The translations under genes were made by a program, and so were the position numbers. Under the pieces are notes generated by a model. It was not told the origin of the DNA. It did not search any database and saw nothing but the letters and a program-made list of their open reading frames with translations. This document shows, in pieces, positions 18,480 to 27,191 of a stretch of DNA of 64,000 nucleotides; position 1 is the first letter of the stretch, and every line of letters begins with the position of its first letter. Source of the stretch: Mediterraneibacter gnavus ATCC 29149 (GTDB lineage Bacteria; Bacillota; Clostridia; Lachnospirales; Lachnospiraceae); NCBI RefSeq assembly GCF_008121495.1, contig NZ_CP043051.1, forward strand, positions 744,001 to 808,000. The letters run 5' to 3'.

Positions 18480-21400
18480 GATTCCTCTCCTGTAAGCATC
18501 ACCTTTACTTTTCCATTCCAGATATAGCGGATCACTGATACGAACTTTGCATTTTCCGGACGGATCAACTGATAAATTGCAAGCCCCGGAACTGTATCGT
18601 AATCGCCCCATAAAATCTGAGAATTGATCATAAAGTTGAATTCAAACTCGACCATCAGACGGAACATATCCCTGATATTGGTCTCATCAACACCGGCAAA
18701 CGCTTCATCCAGTGAAATCAGCTTCGGCGCATCCGGACGTGCCCCCGCATATTTTGCCACCACTGCCGAAAAAAGCGGGACATACATTGCCATTGCTTTC
18801 TCACCGCCACTAAACGTAAAGAATACACGGTCTGTCAATTCTTTCTTTTTCTCTCCCGTTTTCTGGCATTCCAACTGAAATTCAAACCATTTTCGATAAT
18901 CCAGAACTTCCCGCATTGTGGCATGGAACGATTGAACCGATCCCATATCCCCGGAAATTTTTCTCGCTTCTTCAATTTTGGAACGGAAATGTCTGGAAAG
19001 ACTTTCTACCTCTTCCTCACGCATAATTTCCACGTCTTTTTGCAATAATTCTACCAATGCTCTTGTATCCAGCTGTTCTTCCTTTTCTGCCCTCTTATTT
19101 TTCCATCTGAGACTCAGCTTTAATCCACTTGATGTCTGCATGGATTCCATCAGTGTATTCATCTTTTCCACCCAGCGCTTGCTGGCCTGGATCTTTCCAC
19201 GAATTTTCTTACTGATCGTATTTGCCAGAATATCTTCAAACAATTCTCTGTCTCGATCACTTAAAAGACGTTTCAGTACTTCGGCATCCTCATTCATTTT
19301 TTCAATCAATTCCTTAAATTTTACCGGCATTCCACGGTATTTTGCCAAAATATCAATCCGCTTCACAGTTACGTCCAGAAAACTGCCCTCTCCATCCAGT
19401 TCTTCAAACAGGGACTGCAGTGTAATCTGGTAATCCAGCAGATATCCTCTGTTCTGATGATAGGCTTCCTGAAGATTTCCAAACAGATCGCTCTGCTTCT
19501 TGTTTCCAAAGCTTCCGGCAAACTGGCTGCAGATTTTTTTCGCCTGATCTTCCATATCCTCTGTAACAACAAATACTCGCTCTACATACCCAAGCTGATA
19601 TTCCTGTTCAAATACATTCTGATATTTTTCCTTTTTCTCAAGCAGTTCCTTTTGTCTGAGTTCATTTTCTCTTTCTTTTTCCTGCAGTACTTCCGTCTCT
19701 TTTCGAAGTGCCGCCTGATTCCTGACACAGGCCTCTCGCTCTCCCGGAAGTTTTCCAAGCCGTTCTACACAATGATCCAGTCGTTCTTTGATTTCTTCAT
19801 AATCTGTCAGTTCCAGCTGCTTTTGAACGGACGCAAGAAATCCTTCCACTTCTCTGACTTTCAGACAGATCCGATTGAATTCGTAACGAATATCATCCAG
19901 ATCAAGCTCCAGTTCTTCCAGATAGTCTCTCTGGCTCATGATATACCGGAGACTATTTTGATACTTGCCATGCGCAACCTGAAGCTGGGAAAGAATTTCT
20001 TTATATCTGTGCAATGCCAAAAGAGCCTGTGTAAACAAATCCAATCTTGGCGAAAGATAACATTTTCCACAGATCTCCCGTACCCTGATGCGTACCCCAT
20101 CCAGTGCTTTTCTTTCTTTTTCTGCCAGTTCCTGATGCTCCCAGAGTCTTTTATTCGTTCGTTCTAACTTATATTCGCGATCAGAAAATTCTTTTGCCGC
20201 TGTCTTTAAATCTTCCTCTCCCGGGAATGACTTCCATTCTGCCTGCAATGTTTCTGTCCGCGCTCTGTTTTCTGCCAATTGTTTTTCTAAATCTTCAACA
20301 CTGGCTCTGAGCTGTTCGCAGAGTCCGGTCAATTCTTCTATCTTTTCCTTCCGGTACTTTTCCCTTGCACGCACCCCGATAAAGCGCGCCTGATATTCCC
20401 CGGTGATCGTTCCTTCCAGAACGCCGATGCGGTAATTCCCATTGGCATCAATCCAGGATTCTCCGTGCTCTGCATGTGTATCACCAAATCCAATCGCAGA
20501 AAGAATATTGGAAATATTCTGATAAAACAAAATATCATTTTCCCCATTCTCCACTTCCAGCACTTCCTGCAGACTTTCCCTGACATGTGCCACATCGCTG
20601 AACAGATAACGATCGCATACTCCTTTGTCCAGAGCATAGACCTGTTCCCGATACTCCTTAGGAACAATCAGCGCATCCAGTATGCCCATCTCTAGCAATG
20701 CTTCTTCCAGATGATTTCTGCGCTCTTCCTCTAATATCTGGTCAAATTCTATGGTCTTATAAAACTGGAAATACGGAATTTTTTTCTCCTTTAGCAGCTC
20801 TCGGTTTGCCTTTACACAATCCGGCTGTTCTGGTTCAGGATCCTTTTGATTTTTCCACTCTTCCAACTCTGTTTCTGCCTGATACAGATGCTCCTGCTCT
20901 TCCTGCAGATTTCGCTCCAGTACCATTCTATTCTCAGAAAACTGTCGTTCCAGTTCATATAGCTTTGGCCTGGCCAGTTCCCGGATTTCTGAATAATCGC
21001 TTCCCATTTCATAGCTTTCTATTTTCCTTGAGATTTCCTGCATGGTCTCCGGAAGAAGGTGAAGCTCCTGATTTTGTTTTTCCCATAAATACATCTGCTC
21101 TGTCAATTCTGACTTTGTCTCATGCAGAAGGTTCTCATATTGCTGCATTTCCTTTTCTGCAAGATTTCTTTCCTCCCTGCAGACATCCAACTCCAGAAGA
21201 CAGCGATCATATTTTTCCTGGCTGTTCTTTTCTTCCAAAAGAGCCTCTTTTCCCTGTTCTACTTTCTTTGTATAGTCATTCAAAAGCTGGTGATGTGAAG
21301 AAAAACTCTGTTCTTTTTCCCGATCCTGTAAGATATCATTCTTCAAAAATGTAAACTCATCAAACGGAATTTCTTCCAGTTCTGTTTCCATCTCTTCCAG

Positions 21401-22567
21401 ACAATTTTCAATCTCGTCCCAGATACGTTCTGTTTTTTCTGTTTCTGCTTTTATCTTTTCTTCTGTATCGATCTGTTTTTCTTTCTTTTCCTGTTCCTGT
21501 TTCTCTTTTGTCTGCTGCTCCTTTACTCTCTCCAGAAGCTCTGCTTTCAACTTACTCTCCTGCTCTTTTAACTGTGCCGCATCACTTTTATCCAGAGAGG
21601 TTTTTTCCTCTTTTAAAATTTCCTCTTCCTGTTTCAGAGCTTCATAATGCTGTTCTTCCTTCCTGAGTTCTTCCATATGAATCGCCAGATCTTCCGTAAT
21701 CTGTTTTCCATTTTTCATACAGTTCTCATATGCTTTCCCTGCATCTGAAAACAACAGCGCCTTGTCATAAAGCACAATCTGATTGTACTGATCGTATACC
21801 TTCTCAATCTGCCGCGCTGCGTGAATGCTTTCGCTTAATGTATCCAGATTTGTTTTCAGATTGTCCATGTTTTCGATTGCCTCGGACATCGGACGCAGAT
21901 CATCTTCCGAAAGCGTCTGAAGCGAACTGCTTAAAATCTCATTGATCACGGTCGGCTTAAAGTCTTTGGAAAGCTTCGGTGTACGCAGCTGGATCAAAAG
22001 CTCCAGAAGCTCTTTGTATTCCTCTTGTGTCTCAAAACCAAAAAGGAGGCGGTTGACGCACTGGGCATACTCTCCCTGTGTTTCCATCACTTTGCCGCCC
22101 TCACTGATCCGGTATTTCAGTTCTCCCTTCGAGCAGGTAATCTTATTTTCCACATCTTTATACAGAAACAAATCTTTTCCCACACGCCTGCCGTCCGTCA
22201 CGCAGAAATACCAGGATTCCAGCTTTTTATTCTTTCTCGCACGAAGCCCAATCCCAAGCGTCAGATATTCTTCACTTTCCAGGCGTTTTAACTCCATGTA
22301 AAGATACCCTGTGCGCTCTTCTCTCTCATCTCCCTCCTCCAGAAGATAGTTTTCCATCTTTCTGGCGCGGGAACCAAATGGATCCAAACGCTCCGGACGC
22401 ATGTTTCCGTCCAGCAGAAGCGGAATAAAGCTCTGCATTGTTACCGATTTGCCGGAACCATTCGCCCCTCGAAGCAGCATACGTCCATCCAGAAAATCAA
22501 ATTCTTCCTCATCATAATACCAAAAATCGAGCAATCCAACTCTGTTTATCTGCCATTTACTATTCAT
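18476..22567 (-). CDS. jetC: Wadjet JetC-like SMC ATPase (TIGR02680)
   Basis: At 1363 residues this is the SMC-like motor of the system. The N-terminus carries the Walker A loop LLRGANGSGKSVTMQSF near residues 31-47. Residues 260-1000 are long charged coiled coils (runs of E, K, Q) interrupted by a hinge-like region. The C-terminal head has the ABC signature VFFTFSGGEKAMAMYVPLFS and the Walker B/D-loop segment KLISLDEAFAGVDETN. Such complexes extrude DNA loops with ATP and sense small circular DNA. The gene overlaps jetB by 8 nt and jetD by 4 nt. Length, domain order and both ATPase halves are intact. Confidence 0.92.
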   Translation of the reverse strand: MNSKWQINRVGLLDFWYYDEEEFDFLDGRMLLRGANGSGKSVTMQSFIPLLLDGNMRPERLDPFGSRARKMENYLLEEGDEREERTGYLYMELKRLESEEYLTLGIGLRARKNKKLESWYFCVTDGRRVGKDLFLYKDVENKITCSKGELKYRISEGGKVMETQGEYAQCVNRLLFGFETQEEYKELLELLIQLRTPKLSKDFKPTVINEILSSSLQTLSEDDLRPMSEAIENMDNLKTNLDTLSESIHAARQIEKVYDQYNQIVLYDKALLFSDAGKAYENCMKNGKQITEDLAIHMEELRKEEQHYEALKQEEEILKEEKTSLDKSDAAQLKEQESKLKAELLERVKEQQTKEKQEQEKKEKQIDTEEKIKAETEKTERIWDEIENCLEEMETELEEIPFDEFTFLKNDILQDREKEQSFSSHHQLLNDYTKKVEQGKEALLEEKNSQEKYDRCLLELDVCREERNLAEKEMQQYENLLHETKSELTEQMYLWEKQNQELHLLPETMQEISRKIESYEMGSDYSEIRELARPKLYELERQFSENRMVLERNLQEEQEHLYQAETELEEWKNQKDPEPEQPDCVKANRELLKEKKIPYFQFYKTIEFDQILEEERRNHLEEALLEMGILDALIVPKEYREQVYALDKGVCDRYLFSDVAHVRESLQEVLEVENGENDILFYQNISNILSAIGFGDTHAEHGESWIDANGNYRIGVLEGTITGEYQARFIGVRAREKYRKEKIEELTGLCEQLRASVEDLEKQLAENRARTETLQAEWKSFPGEEDLKTAAKEFSDREYKLERTNKRLWEHQELAEKERKALDGVRIRVREICGKCYLSPRLDLFTQALLALHRYKEILSQLQVAHGKYQNSLRYIMSQRDYLEELELDLDDIRYEFNRICLKVREVEGFLASVQKQLELTDYEEIKERLDHCVERLGKLPGEREACVRNQAALRKETEVLQEKERENELRQKELLEKKEKYQNVFEQEYQLGYVERVFVVTEDMEDQAKKICSQFAGSFGNKKQSDLFGNLQEAYHQNRGYLLDYQITLQSLFEELDGEGSFLDVTVKRIDILAKYRGMPVKFKELIEKMNEDAEVLKRLLSDRDRELFEDILANTISKKIRGKIQASKRWVEKMNTLMESMQTSSGLKLSLRWKNKRAEKEEQLDTRALVELLQKDVEIMREEEVESLSRHFRSKIEEARKISGDMGSVQSFHATMREVLDYRKWFEFQLECQKTGEKKKELTDRVFFTFSGGEKAMAMYVPLFSAVVAKYAGARPDAPKLISLDEAFAGVDETNIRDMFRLMVEFEFNFMINSQILWGDYDTVPGLAIYQLIRPENAKFVSVIRYIWNGKVKVMLTGEES

Positions 22568-23705
22568 CTCTTCCTCCGTTTTTCAAAAAATCTTCCGGAT
22601 ATTTTCCATAGATTTTTCCTGCTGCCGGTCTGATTTTCACATGATCTGCTCCAATTTCTATCAGCATCAGCTCTTCCATATATCTTTCCACTTCCCGATA
22701 AAACTCGGCAAACGTCATCTCCCGGTACGTCTTATTAAAACCTTCTCCGAATTTTTCCTTGCATTCTTCCACAATTGCACGAAAAACTTCCTTTGGAATA
22801 CAAATCTGTTCGTCCAGTGGAACGGTAATCCTTCCCTCTGTTACTCTTTTCTGTATCAGTTGATTTGTCAAAAGAACAACGTCAGAAAGTGTATTTCCTT
22901 CCGGAAAACACCTCCCCAGTCTGCACTCTTCTCCCAGCACGAGAAATGCACTGCTGCTGTGTACATGCAGTTCACAGTCAAATAATTCTGCCAGGTCCCC
23001 CTGTATCATATTTCTGTAATTTCTCAGATAGGCAAAATCCTCCTCTGATTCTGCATCCTTATACATTCCCATCGACATCAGAAGCTTTCGGTATACTCTC
23101 TGCCTGCGCACGATTCCTCTGTCTTCATTCACATCGATCCACTCTTCTTTTTCAAACTCCTTTGCAGATGTGTAACCCATGATGTCCTGCGTGAAGTTTT
23201 TCATAAAATACCGGGATGCTCCTGTATTTTCGTATAATACCTCACTGGTATCATCTTTCGCAAATCCTTCTTCACTTCCATCATCCACATTCAGAATTCC
23301 GACGGCTACGCAGTATTTCATAACCTTGATCATATGACGTCTGTACCGGTAAACTGTCCAGTCGATCTGCTCCTCCTGATACTGGCTCTGTACGTATTCT
23401 GTCAATTCTGACAATACAAATTGCTCTTCTGCCTCTTTATCCTCCAGAAACATGAGCACAAGACAGAAAAACACATACTCGATCGGCTCTTTAAATTCTA
23501 AAATGCCCATCCAGTTTTCCGGAACTGCAGGCATCTTTTCTACCTTGATCATATACGGATTCACGACCACCTGATACCCGAGCTTCTCCATCAGGAATTT
23601 CTTCTCTTCTCCCGATGAAAGCTCTTCTTTCACCTGATAATAAAGCTCCCTCTCTCTGGATTTTAAAATCCATCGGCGGTTTAATAATAATTCCAACGTT
23701 CTCAT
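22560..23705 (-). CDS. jetB: Wadjet JetB-like subunit (TIGR02678/DUF2398)
   Basis: The 381-residue protein matches TIGR02678 (DUF2398), which in Wadjet systems takes the place of the KITE winged-helix subunit bound to the kleisin. Recognisable parts are the N-terminal LLLNRRWILKSRERELYYQV, the EPIEYVFFCLVLMFLEDKE helix, the YRYRRHMIKVMKYCVAVGIL block, and the arginine-rich RGIVRRQRVYRKLL. No membrane or signal segment is present. It starts in a 4-nt ATGA overlap with jetA. No damage is visible. Confidence 0.85.
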   Translation of the reverse strand: MRTLELLLNRRWILKSRERELYYQVKEELSSGEEKKFLMEKLGYQVVVNPYMIKVEKMPAVPENWMGILEFKEPIEYVFFCLVLMFLEDKEAEEQFVLSELTEYVQSQYQEEQIDWTVYRYRRHMIKVMKYCVAVGILNVDDGSEEGFAKDDTSEVLYENTGASRYFMKNFTQDIMGYTSAKEFEKEEWIDVNEDRGIVRRQRVYRKLLMSMGMYKDAESEEDFAYLRNYRNMIQGDLAELFDCELHVHSSSAFLVLGEECRLGRCFPEGNTLSDVVLLTNQLIQKRVTEGRITVPLDEQICIPKEVFRAIVEECKEKFGEGFNKTYREMTFAEFYREVERYMEELMLIEIGADHVKIRPAAGKIYGKYPEDFLKNGGRDE

Positions 23706-25192
23706 TTTGATTCCCCATCTTCAAACACAATTGTATAAGCAGGCATCTGAAATGTTCCATCTGTACATTCTAACATACAATACTCTTTCACATCTGCCCG
23801 TTCAATATAATACATCTGCCCGTCTTCTGTTTTTGCACGATGATTCTTCCTTTCCAGAGCCTTTGAAAGCCACAGAAGAAACATATCCCGTACAGGCGGT
23901 TCGATCACCGGAAGACTTGCAAACTCAAGTCGTCCGTTATGTATATAACTCCTGAGCAGCTTCCGCTCCTCTTCCAACCTCCTGATCATCAGCAGCCGCA
24001 TCTCTTCCTTCTCTTTTGACCGGTCGACGATACCGCTTCTTCTGGCTTTTTGTTTGTAGGTGCGCACTCTAGGAGTGACTGTCACGGCATATGCTTCTTC
24101 CTCATATACACCACTGTTAATGCTGTCTGTCTCTCTGCTCAATTCTCCTTTGAGATGGAGCGGCTTCTCGATCCCGAATACGACCGCTGACAGCCGGTGT
24201 GCCTCGTTGATATCCCTGCACTTTCCAAATATATCCGCCAGCTTTTTATATTCCTCCCGCCGATTTGAGCCCTGATTGCTCATCTCACTGATTCGTGTGG
24301 CATATCTGGTAATCTTCCGGATGATCTCGTTTGTTGTATCAAACACTTTTCCTGCTTCCGATTCCATCCCGTCTTTTCCTGCAAACCACTCGGAAATACT
24401 TTCCCAACGCCCCTTCATTTTGTCATAAATCATCTGCTCATCAATCTCTGTATCCATTCTCGGAATCGAGAGCTCATACTCTGTCACTTTCTGTAAAATC
24501 TGATTCACGACCTCCCGGTCAACACTTCGAAGCTGCTGCTCGATCGCAGTCACATTTACCTGAAGGCTCTTTACAAACGAGCGAAGGTACTCGATCAGCC
24601 GGTCTTTAAACACAAGAAACTCTTTTGTTTTCATCATCTCTTCTGCTTTTACACTGTTTAATTCCCTCATATAGTCCTGGTAATTCTGATTCAACCGAAT
24701 AAAATCACTGTTCAGATCATTCCACCATCCGTACCGCTTTTCCGCTTCTGCCTGTGACATCTCCCCCAGCCTTCCAAGGCTGATCCGAAGCCGCTCCAAT
24801 AAAGTCGGCTCCAGCGAAGAGCCTTCGATCAACAGATTTTCAATCCGGATCACCATTCGCTCGACTTCAACTGCTGTCTCAGAAAGCTGATAGCGGAACT
24901 TCTTGTTTTTAAATTCCTCAATGGTTGTCACTTTCCGGGTATCCTGAATTGTAAGCAGATTTCCCCAGGATGCAAGCGCCGCCAGATCCTGCTGACACTG
25001 TTCCATCGTATATTCCTGAAAATAAGGATCTTCTTTTAACTCCTCAAAGACCTCCTCCTGATACATCCAATATTTTAATTTTTCGTACTTTAAATAAAAA
25101 AGCCGGATGATGGGACGGTATCTGTCTGTATTCTCTACATTCAGATATTTCGCCTCCAACATCGGCTTTCTCATTTTTTCTTGAATTTTCAT
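23702..25192 (-). CDS. jetA: Wadjet JetA-like kleisin subunit (TIGR02677/DUF2397)
   Basis: The 496-residue protein matches TIGR02677 (DUF2397). It has a conserved N-terminal region (LNVENTDRYRPIIRLFYLKY, WMYQEEVFEELKEDPYF, and QQDLAALASWGNLL) followed by IEEFKNKKFRYQL and LLIEGSSLEPTLLERLR. This family fills the kleisin position that bridges the SMC heads. The ATG at 25192 has AGAGGA 9 nt upstream and is preferred to an ATG at 25225 without a site. It is the first gene of the six-gene operon, and the IS and broken genes upstream mark the edge of the island. Confidence 0.87.
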   Translation of the reverse strand: MKIQEKMRKPMLEAKYLNVENTDRYRPIIRLFYLKYEKLKYWMYQEEVFEELKEDPYFQEYTMEQCQQDLAALASWGNLLTIQDTRKVTTIEEFKNKKFRYQLSETAVEVERMVIRIENLLIEGSSLEPTLLERLRISLGRLGEMSQAEAEKRYGWWNDLNSDFIRLNQNYQDYMRELNSVKAEEMMKTKEFLVFKDRLIEYLRSFVKSLQVNVTAIEQQLRSVDREVVNQILQKVTEYELSIPRMDTEIDEQMIYDKMKGRWESISEWFAGKDGMESEAGKVFDTTNEIIRKITRYATRISEMSNQGSNRREEYKKLADIFGKCRDINEAHRLSAVVFGIEKPLHLKGELSRETDSINSGVYEEEAYAVTVTPRVRTYKQKARRSGIVDRSKEKEEMRLLMIRRLEEERKLLRSYIHNGRLEFASLPVIEPPVRDMFLLWLSKALERKNHRAKTEDGQMYYIERADVKEYCMLECTDGTFQMPAYTIVFEDGESK

Positions 25193-25308
25193 GTCATCAA
25201 TTCCTCTTGTATTTTTATTCTTCATCGACTTCTGCTGTTGTTATTTCTGTGTTCAGAATAGCATATCGGGATTGAATGTACAAGGGATTGGAGACATGTT
25301 TTTGATTT

Positions 25309-25664
25309 TCACTTCATACAGCGCAATAACCTTCCGCACATCTCCTTACACTTACATCTGATGGAATGTTTCATCACGCGGAAAATTCCCCACATACCGT
25401 ATTCTACATCCCATCCGAAACTTCCGGAGCGATACAGATAATTTCCCGGGCAGGAGGCCCCGTCTTTTAACTCCATATCAAATCGGTTTGCCCGGACATG
25501 GCGGAAGTGGAAGAATCATATCCTTCCCTTTGCAAAGTGGTTTCAGACAGTTCTGATATTTATCATAGACTCGAATGATTCCCCAGAGGCCGAGCCATAC
25601 ATCATCTGTTCCGCCAAAATAATACAAATAATCGCCCGCCTGATACGGTTCTTTGATATTTAAC
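25309..25664 (-). pseudogene. Multicopper oxidase C-terminal remnant
   Basis: On the leftward strand, two frames carry similar cupredoxin-end motifs: AGDYLYYFGGTDDVWLGLWG, then (after a frame change near 25480) CPGNYLYRSGSFGWDVEYGM followed by WGIFRV. In intact multicopper-oxidase-like proteins these lie far apart, so an internal deletion has joined CPGKPI to RFDMELKDG. The upstream part is lost where IS copy A begins at 25665. A cysteine-rich tail follows before the stop at 25309-25311. The remnant cannot give a working enzyme. The family assignment is from motif memory. Confidence 0.5.
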
Positions 25665-26993
25665 CTATAAATGAGCAAGTTCGTGATTTTGCATAAAAGA
25701 AAGACACCTCGATTCCATGTGTTGTATAATGAAAGTGCCAAAACAAACATTTGCAACATTTACGAAAGAAGGTGTCTCTCGCAAATACTATACATCATTC
25801 CTCATTCATATACAACCAGTTTAAAAAATTAAACTTATGCAAATTTTATTCGAACCGAGTAATAAACCATCTTATGAGTATCCTAATCAGTATTTTCATT
25901 TCAGGATATCATGGAAAAACCACGGACTTTGCTAAAAACAGTTCCTGCCACAGAACTACGATTGCCCATTTCCTCAATTCCGGAAAATGGGATGATTCAT
26001 TACTTTCAGATACGTTAAAACGCTCTGTCATTGAGATTATTTATTCAGAAGCAGCACGCACCGGAAAGCCTGTTTTCTGCATTGTGGACGATACGATTGC
26101 TTCAAAGACAAAGCCTTCGTCACGGGCTTTACATCCGATTGAAGATGCGTATTTTCACCAATCCCATTTAAAGGGAAAACAGGACTACGGGCATCAGGCA
26201 GTTGCTGTTATGCTTTCCTGCAATGGCATTGTTCTGAACTATGCTTTTGTAATGTACAATAAGTCAATTTCCAAGATTGACATTGTACAAAGCATTGCAA
26301 AGGAGCTGCCTGTTCCACCGGTCATGTCCTATTTTCTTTGCGACTGCTGGTATGTTTCTGAAAAGATAATCAATACCTTTGCACAGAGAGGGTTCCATAC
26401 CATCGGTGCTTTGAAAACAAACCGTTTGCTGTATCCATCGGGAATGAAAAAGAAACTTCGTGAACTGGCCGCCGAATTGTCTGTTACACATCGTGAATTT
26501 GACCTTGTGACAGTCAAAAAACGAAACTATTATGTGTACCGGTACGAGGGAAACCTCAACGGCATAGAAAATGCGGTAGTTCTTTTGAGTTATCCGGAAA
26601 AAGCATTTGGTAATCCCAAAGCATTGCGTGCTTTCATCAGTACAAACGCAGCCCTGTCTACACAGGAGATTCTTTCCTGGTATGTGTGTCGATGGCCGAT
26701 TGAAGTATTTTTCCGCCAGTGTAAGGATAAACTGGCACTGGACAGCTATCAGATACGCTCTGCACAGGGAATCAAAAGGTACTGGCTGCTTATGTCACTG
26801 GCACATTTCATGTGTGCAGTGGGTACTGGTAGGTTCTGTTCGTTTGAAACTGGATATCACGAAATCTGTGATACCATTCAGCTGGAAAAGTATCGTTATC
26901 TTTTTCAATGCGCAAAGGAAAGCAATGATTTTGATTCATTTATGAAATTCGCAGTGTAGTTTTGTGCAATTTTTCAAATTTGCTCATTTATAG
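25665..26993 (+). mobile_element. Insertion sequence copy A (1329 bp, IS4/IS701-like)
   Basis: The element has terminal inverted repeats CTATAAATGAGCAA at both ends and one transposase gene. A second, nearly identical copy of equal length lies at 55816-57144. Unlike that copy, this one has no matching target duplication: ATTTAAC lies on the left and CTGAATT on the right. The left flank is a broken multicopper oxidase gene, the right flank a truncated small gene. I infer that a deletion or recombination at the element joined unrelated DNA. Confidence 0.85.
25751..26959 (+). CDS. DDE transposase of IS copy A
   Basis: The 402-residue frame encodes a DDE transposase with IVDDTIASKTKPSS (first aspartate near residue 113), FHQSHLKGKQDYGHQ, a second acidic site near FLCDCWYVS, and CRWPIEVFFRQCKD with the glutamate. 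This layout fits IS4/IS701-like elements annotated as DDE_5. The translation start is uncertain: the frame opens with TTG at 25751 without a ribosome site, and a GTG a few codons later follows AGAAGG. It differs from copy B at only two residues (R/C and C/R), so both should be active. Confidence 0.85.
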   Translation: MQHLRKKVSLANTIHHSSFIYNQFKKLNLCKFYSNRVINHLMSILISIFISGYHGKTTDFAKNSSCHRTTIAHFLNSGKWDDSLLSDTLKRSVIEIIYSEAARTGKPVFCIVDDTIASKTKPSSRALHPIEDAYFHQSHLKGKQDYGHQAVAVMLSCNGIVLNYAFVMYNKSISKIDIVQSIAKELPVPPVMSYFLCDCWYVSEKIINTFAQRGFHTIGALKTNRLLYPSGMKKKLRELAAELSVTHREFDLVTVKKRNYYVYRYEGNLNGIENAVVLLSYPEKAFGNPKALRAFISTNAALSTQEILSWYVCRWPIEVFFRQCKDKLALDSYQIRSAQGIKRYWLLMSLAHFMCAVGTGRFCSFETGYHEICDTIQLEKYRYLFQCAKESNDFDSFMKFAV

Positions 26994-27177
26994 CTGAATT
27001 ATTATTATAAAGTAATCTCCTTTTATCTACTATTTGATAAAAATAATATCCCTGCATATTAATAAAAATACCTTCATTCTCCAAATAATGACCAATGTTT
27101 CTCCCCTGAACATCATGCAATTGTCCACTCACAAAATTTGCTATATGTCTACCATGACTATCGTGTAAATCAATCAT
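26974..27177 (-). CDS. Small repeat protein, truncated by IS copy A
   Basis: A 67-residue frame starts 15 nt downstream of the HerA gene, with AAGGAG 10 nt before its ATG. The N-terminal half shows a repeated motif, LHDSHGRHIANF then LHDVQGRNIGHY. I know no function for it. The last residues (INEQI and stop) are encoded by the right end of IS copy A, so the true C-terminus is lost. Tight spacing suggests it was the last gene of the HerA transcript. Confidence 0.55.
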   Translation of the reverse strand: MIDLHDSHGRHIANFVSGQLHDVQGRNIGHYLENEGIFINMQGYYFYQIVDKRRLLYNNNSAINEQI

Positions 27178-27191
27178 ATTTTTTATTCTCC

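Noticed and set aside
18480..18611. JetD starting at 18611
   Set aside because: This would overlap jetC by 136 nt. The GTG at 18479 has a ribosome site and the usual 4-nt overlap.
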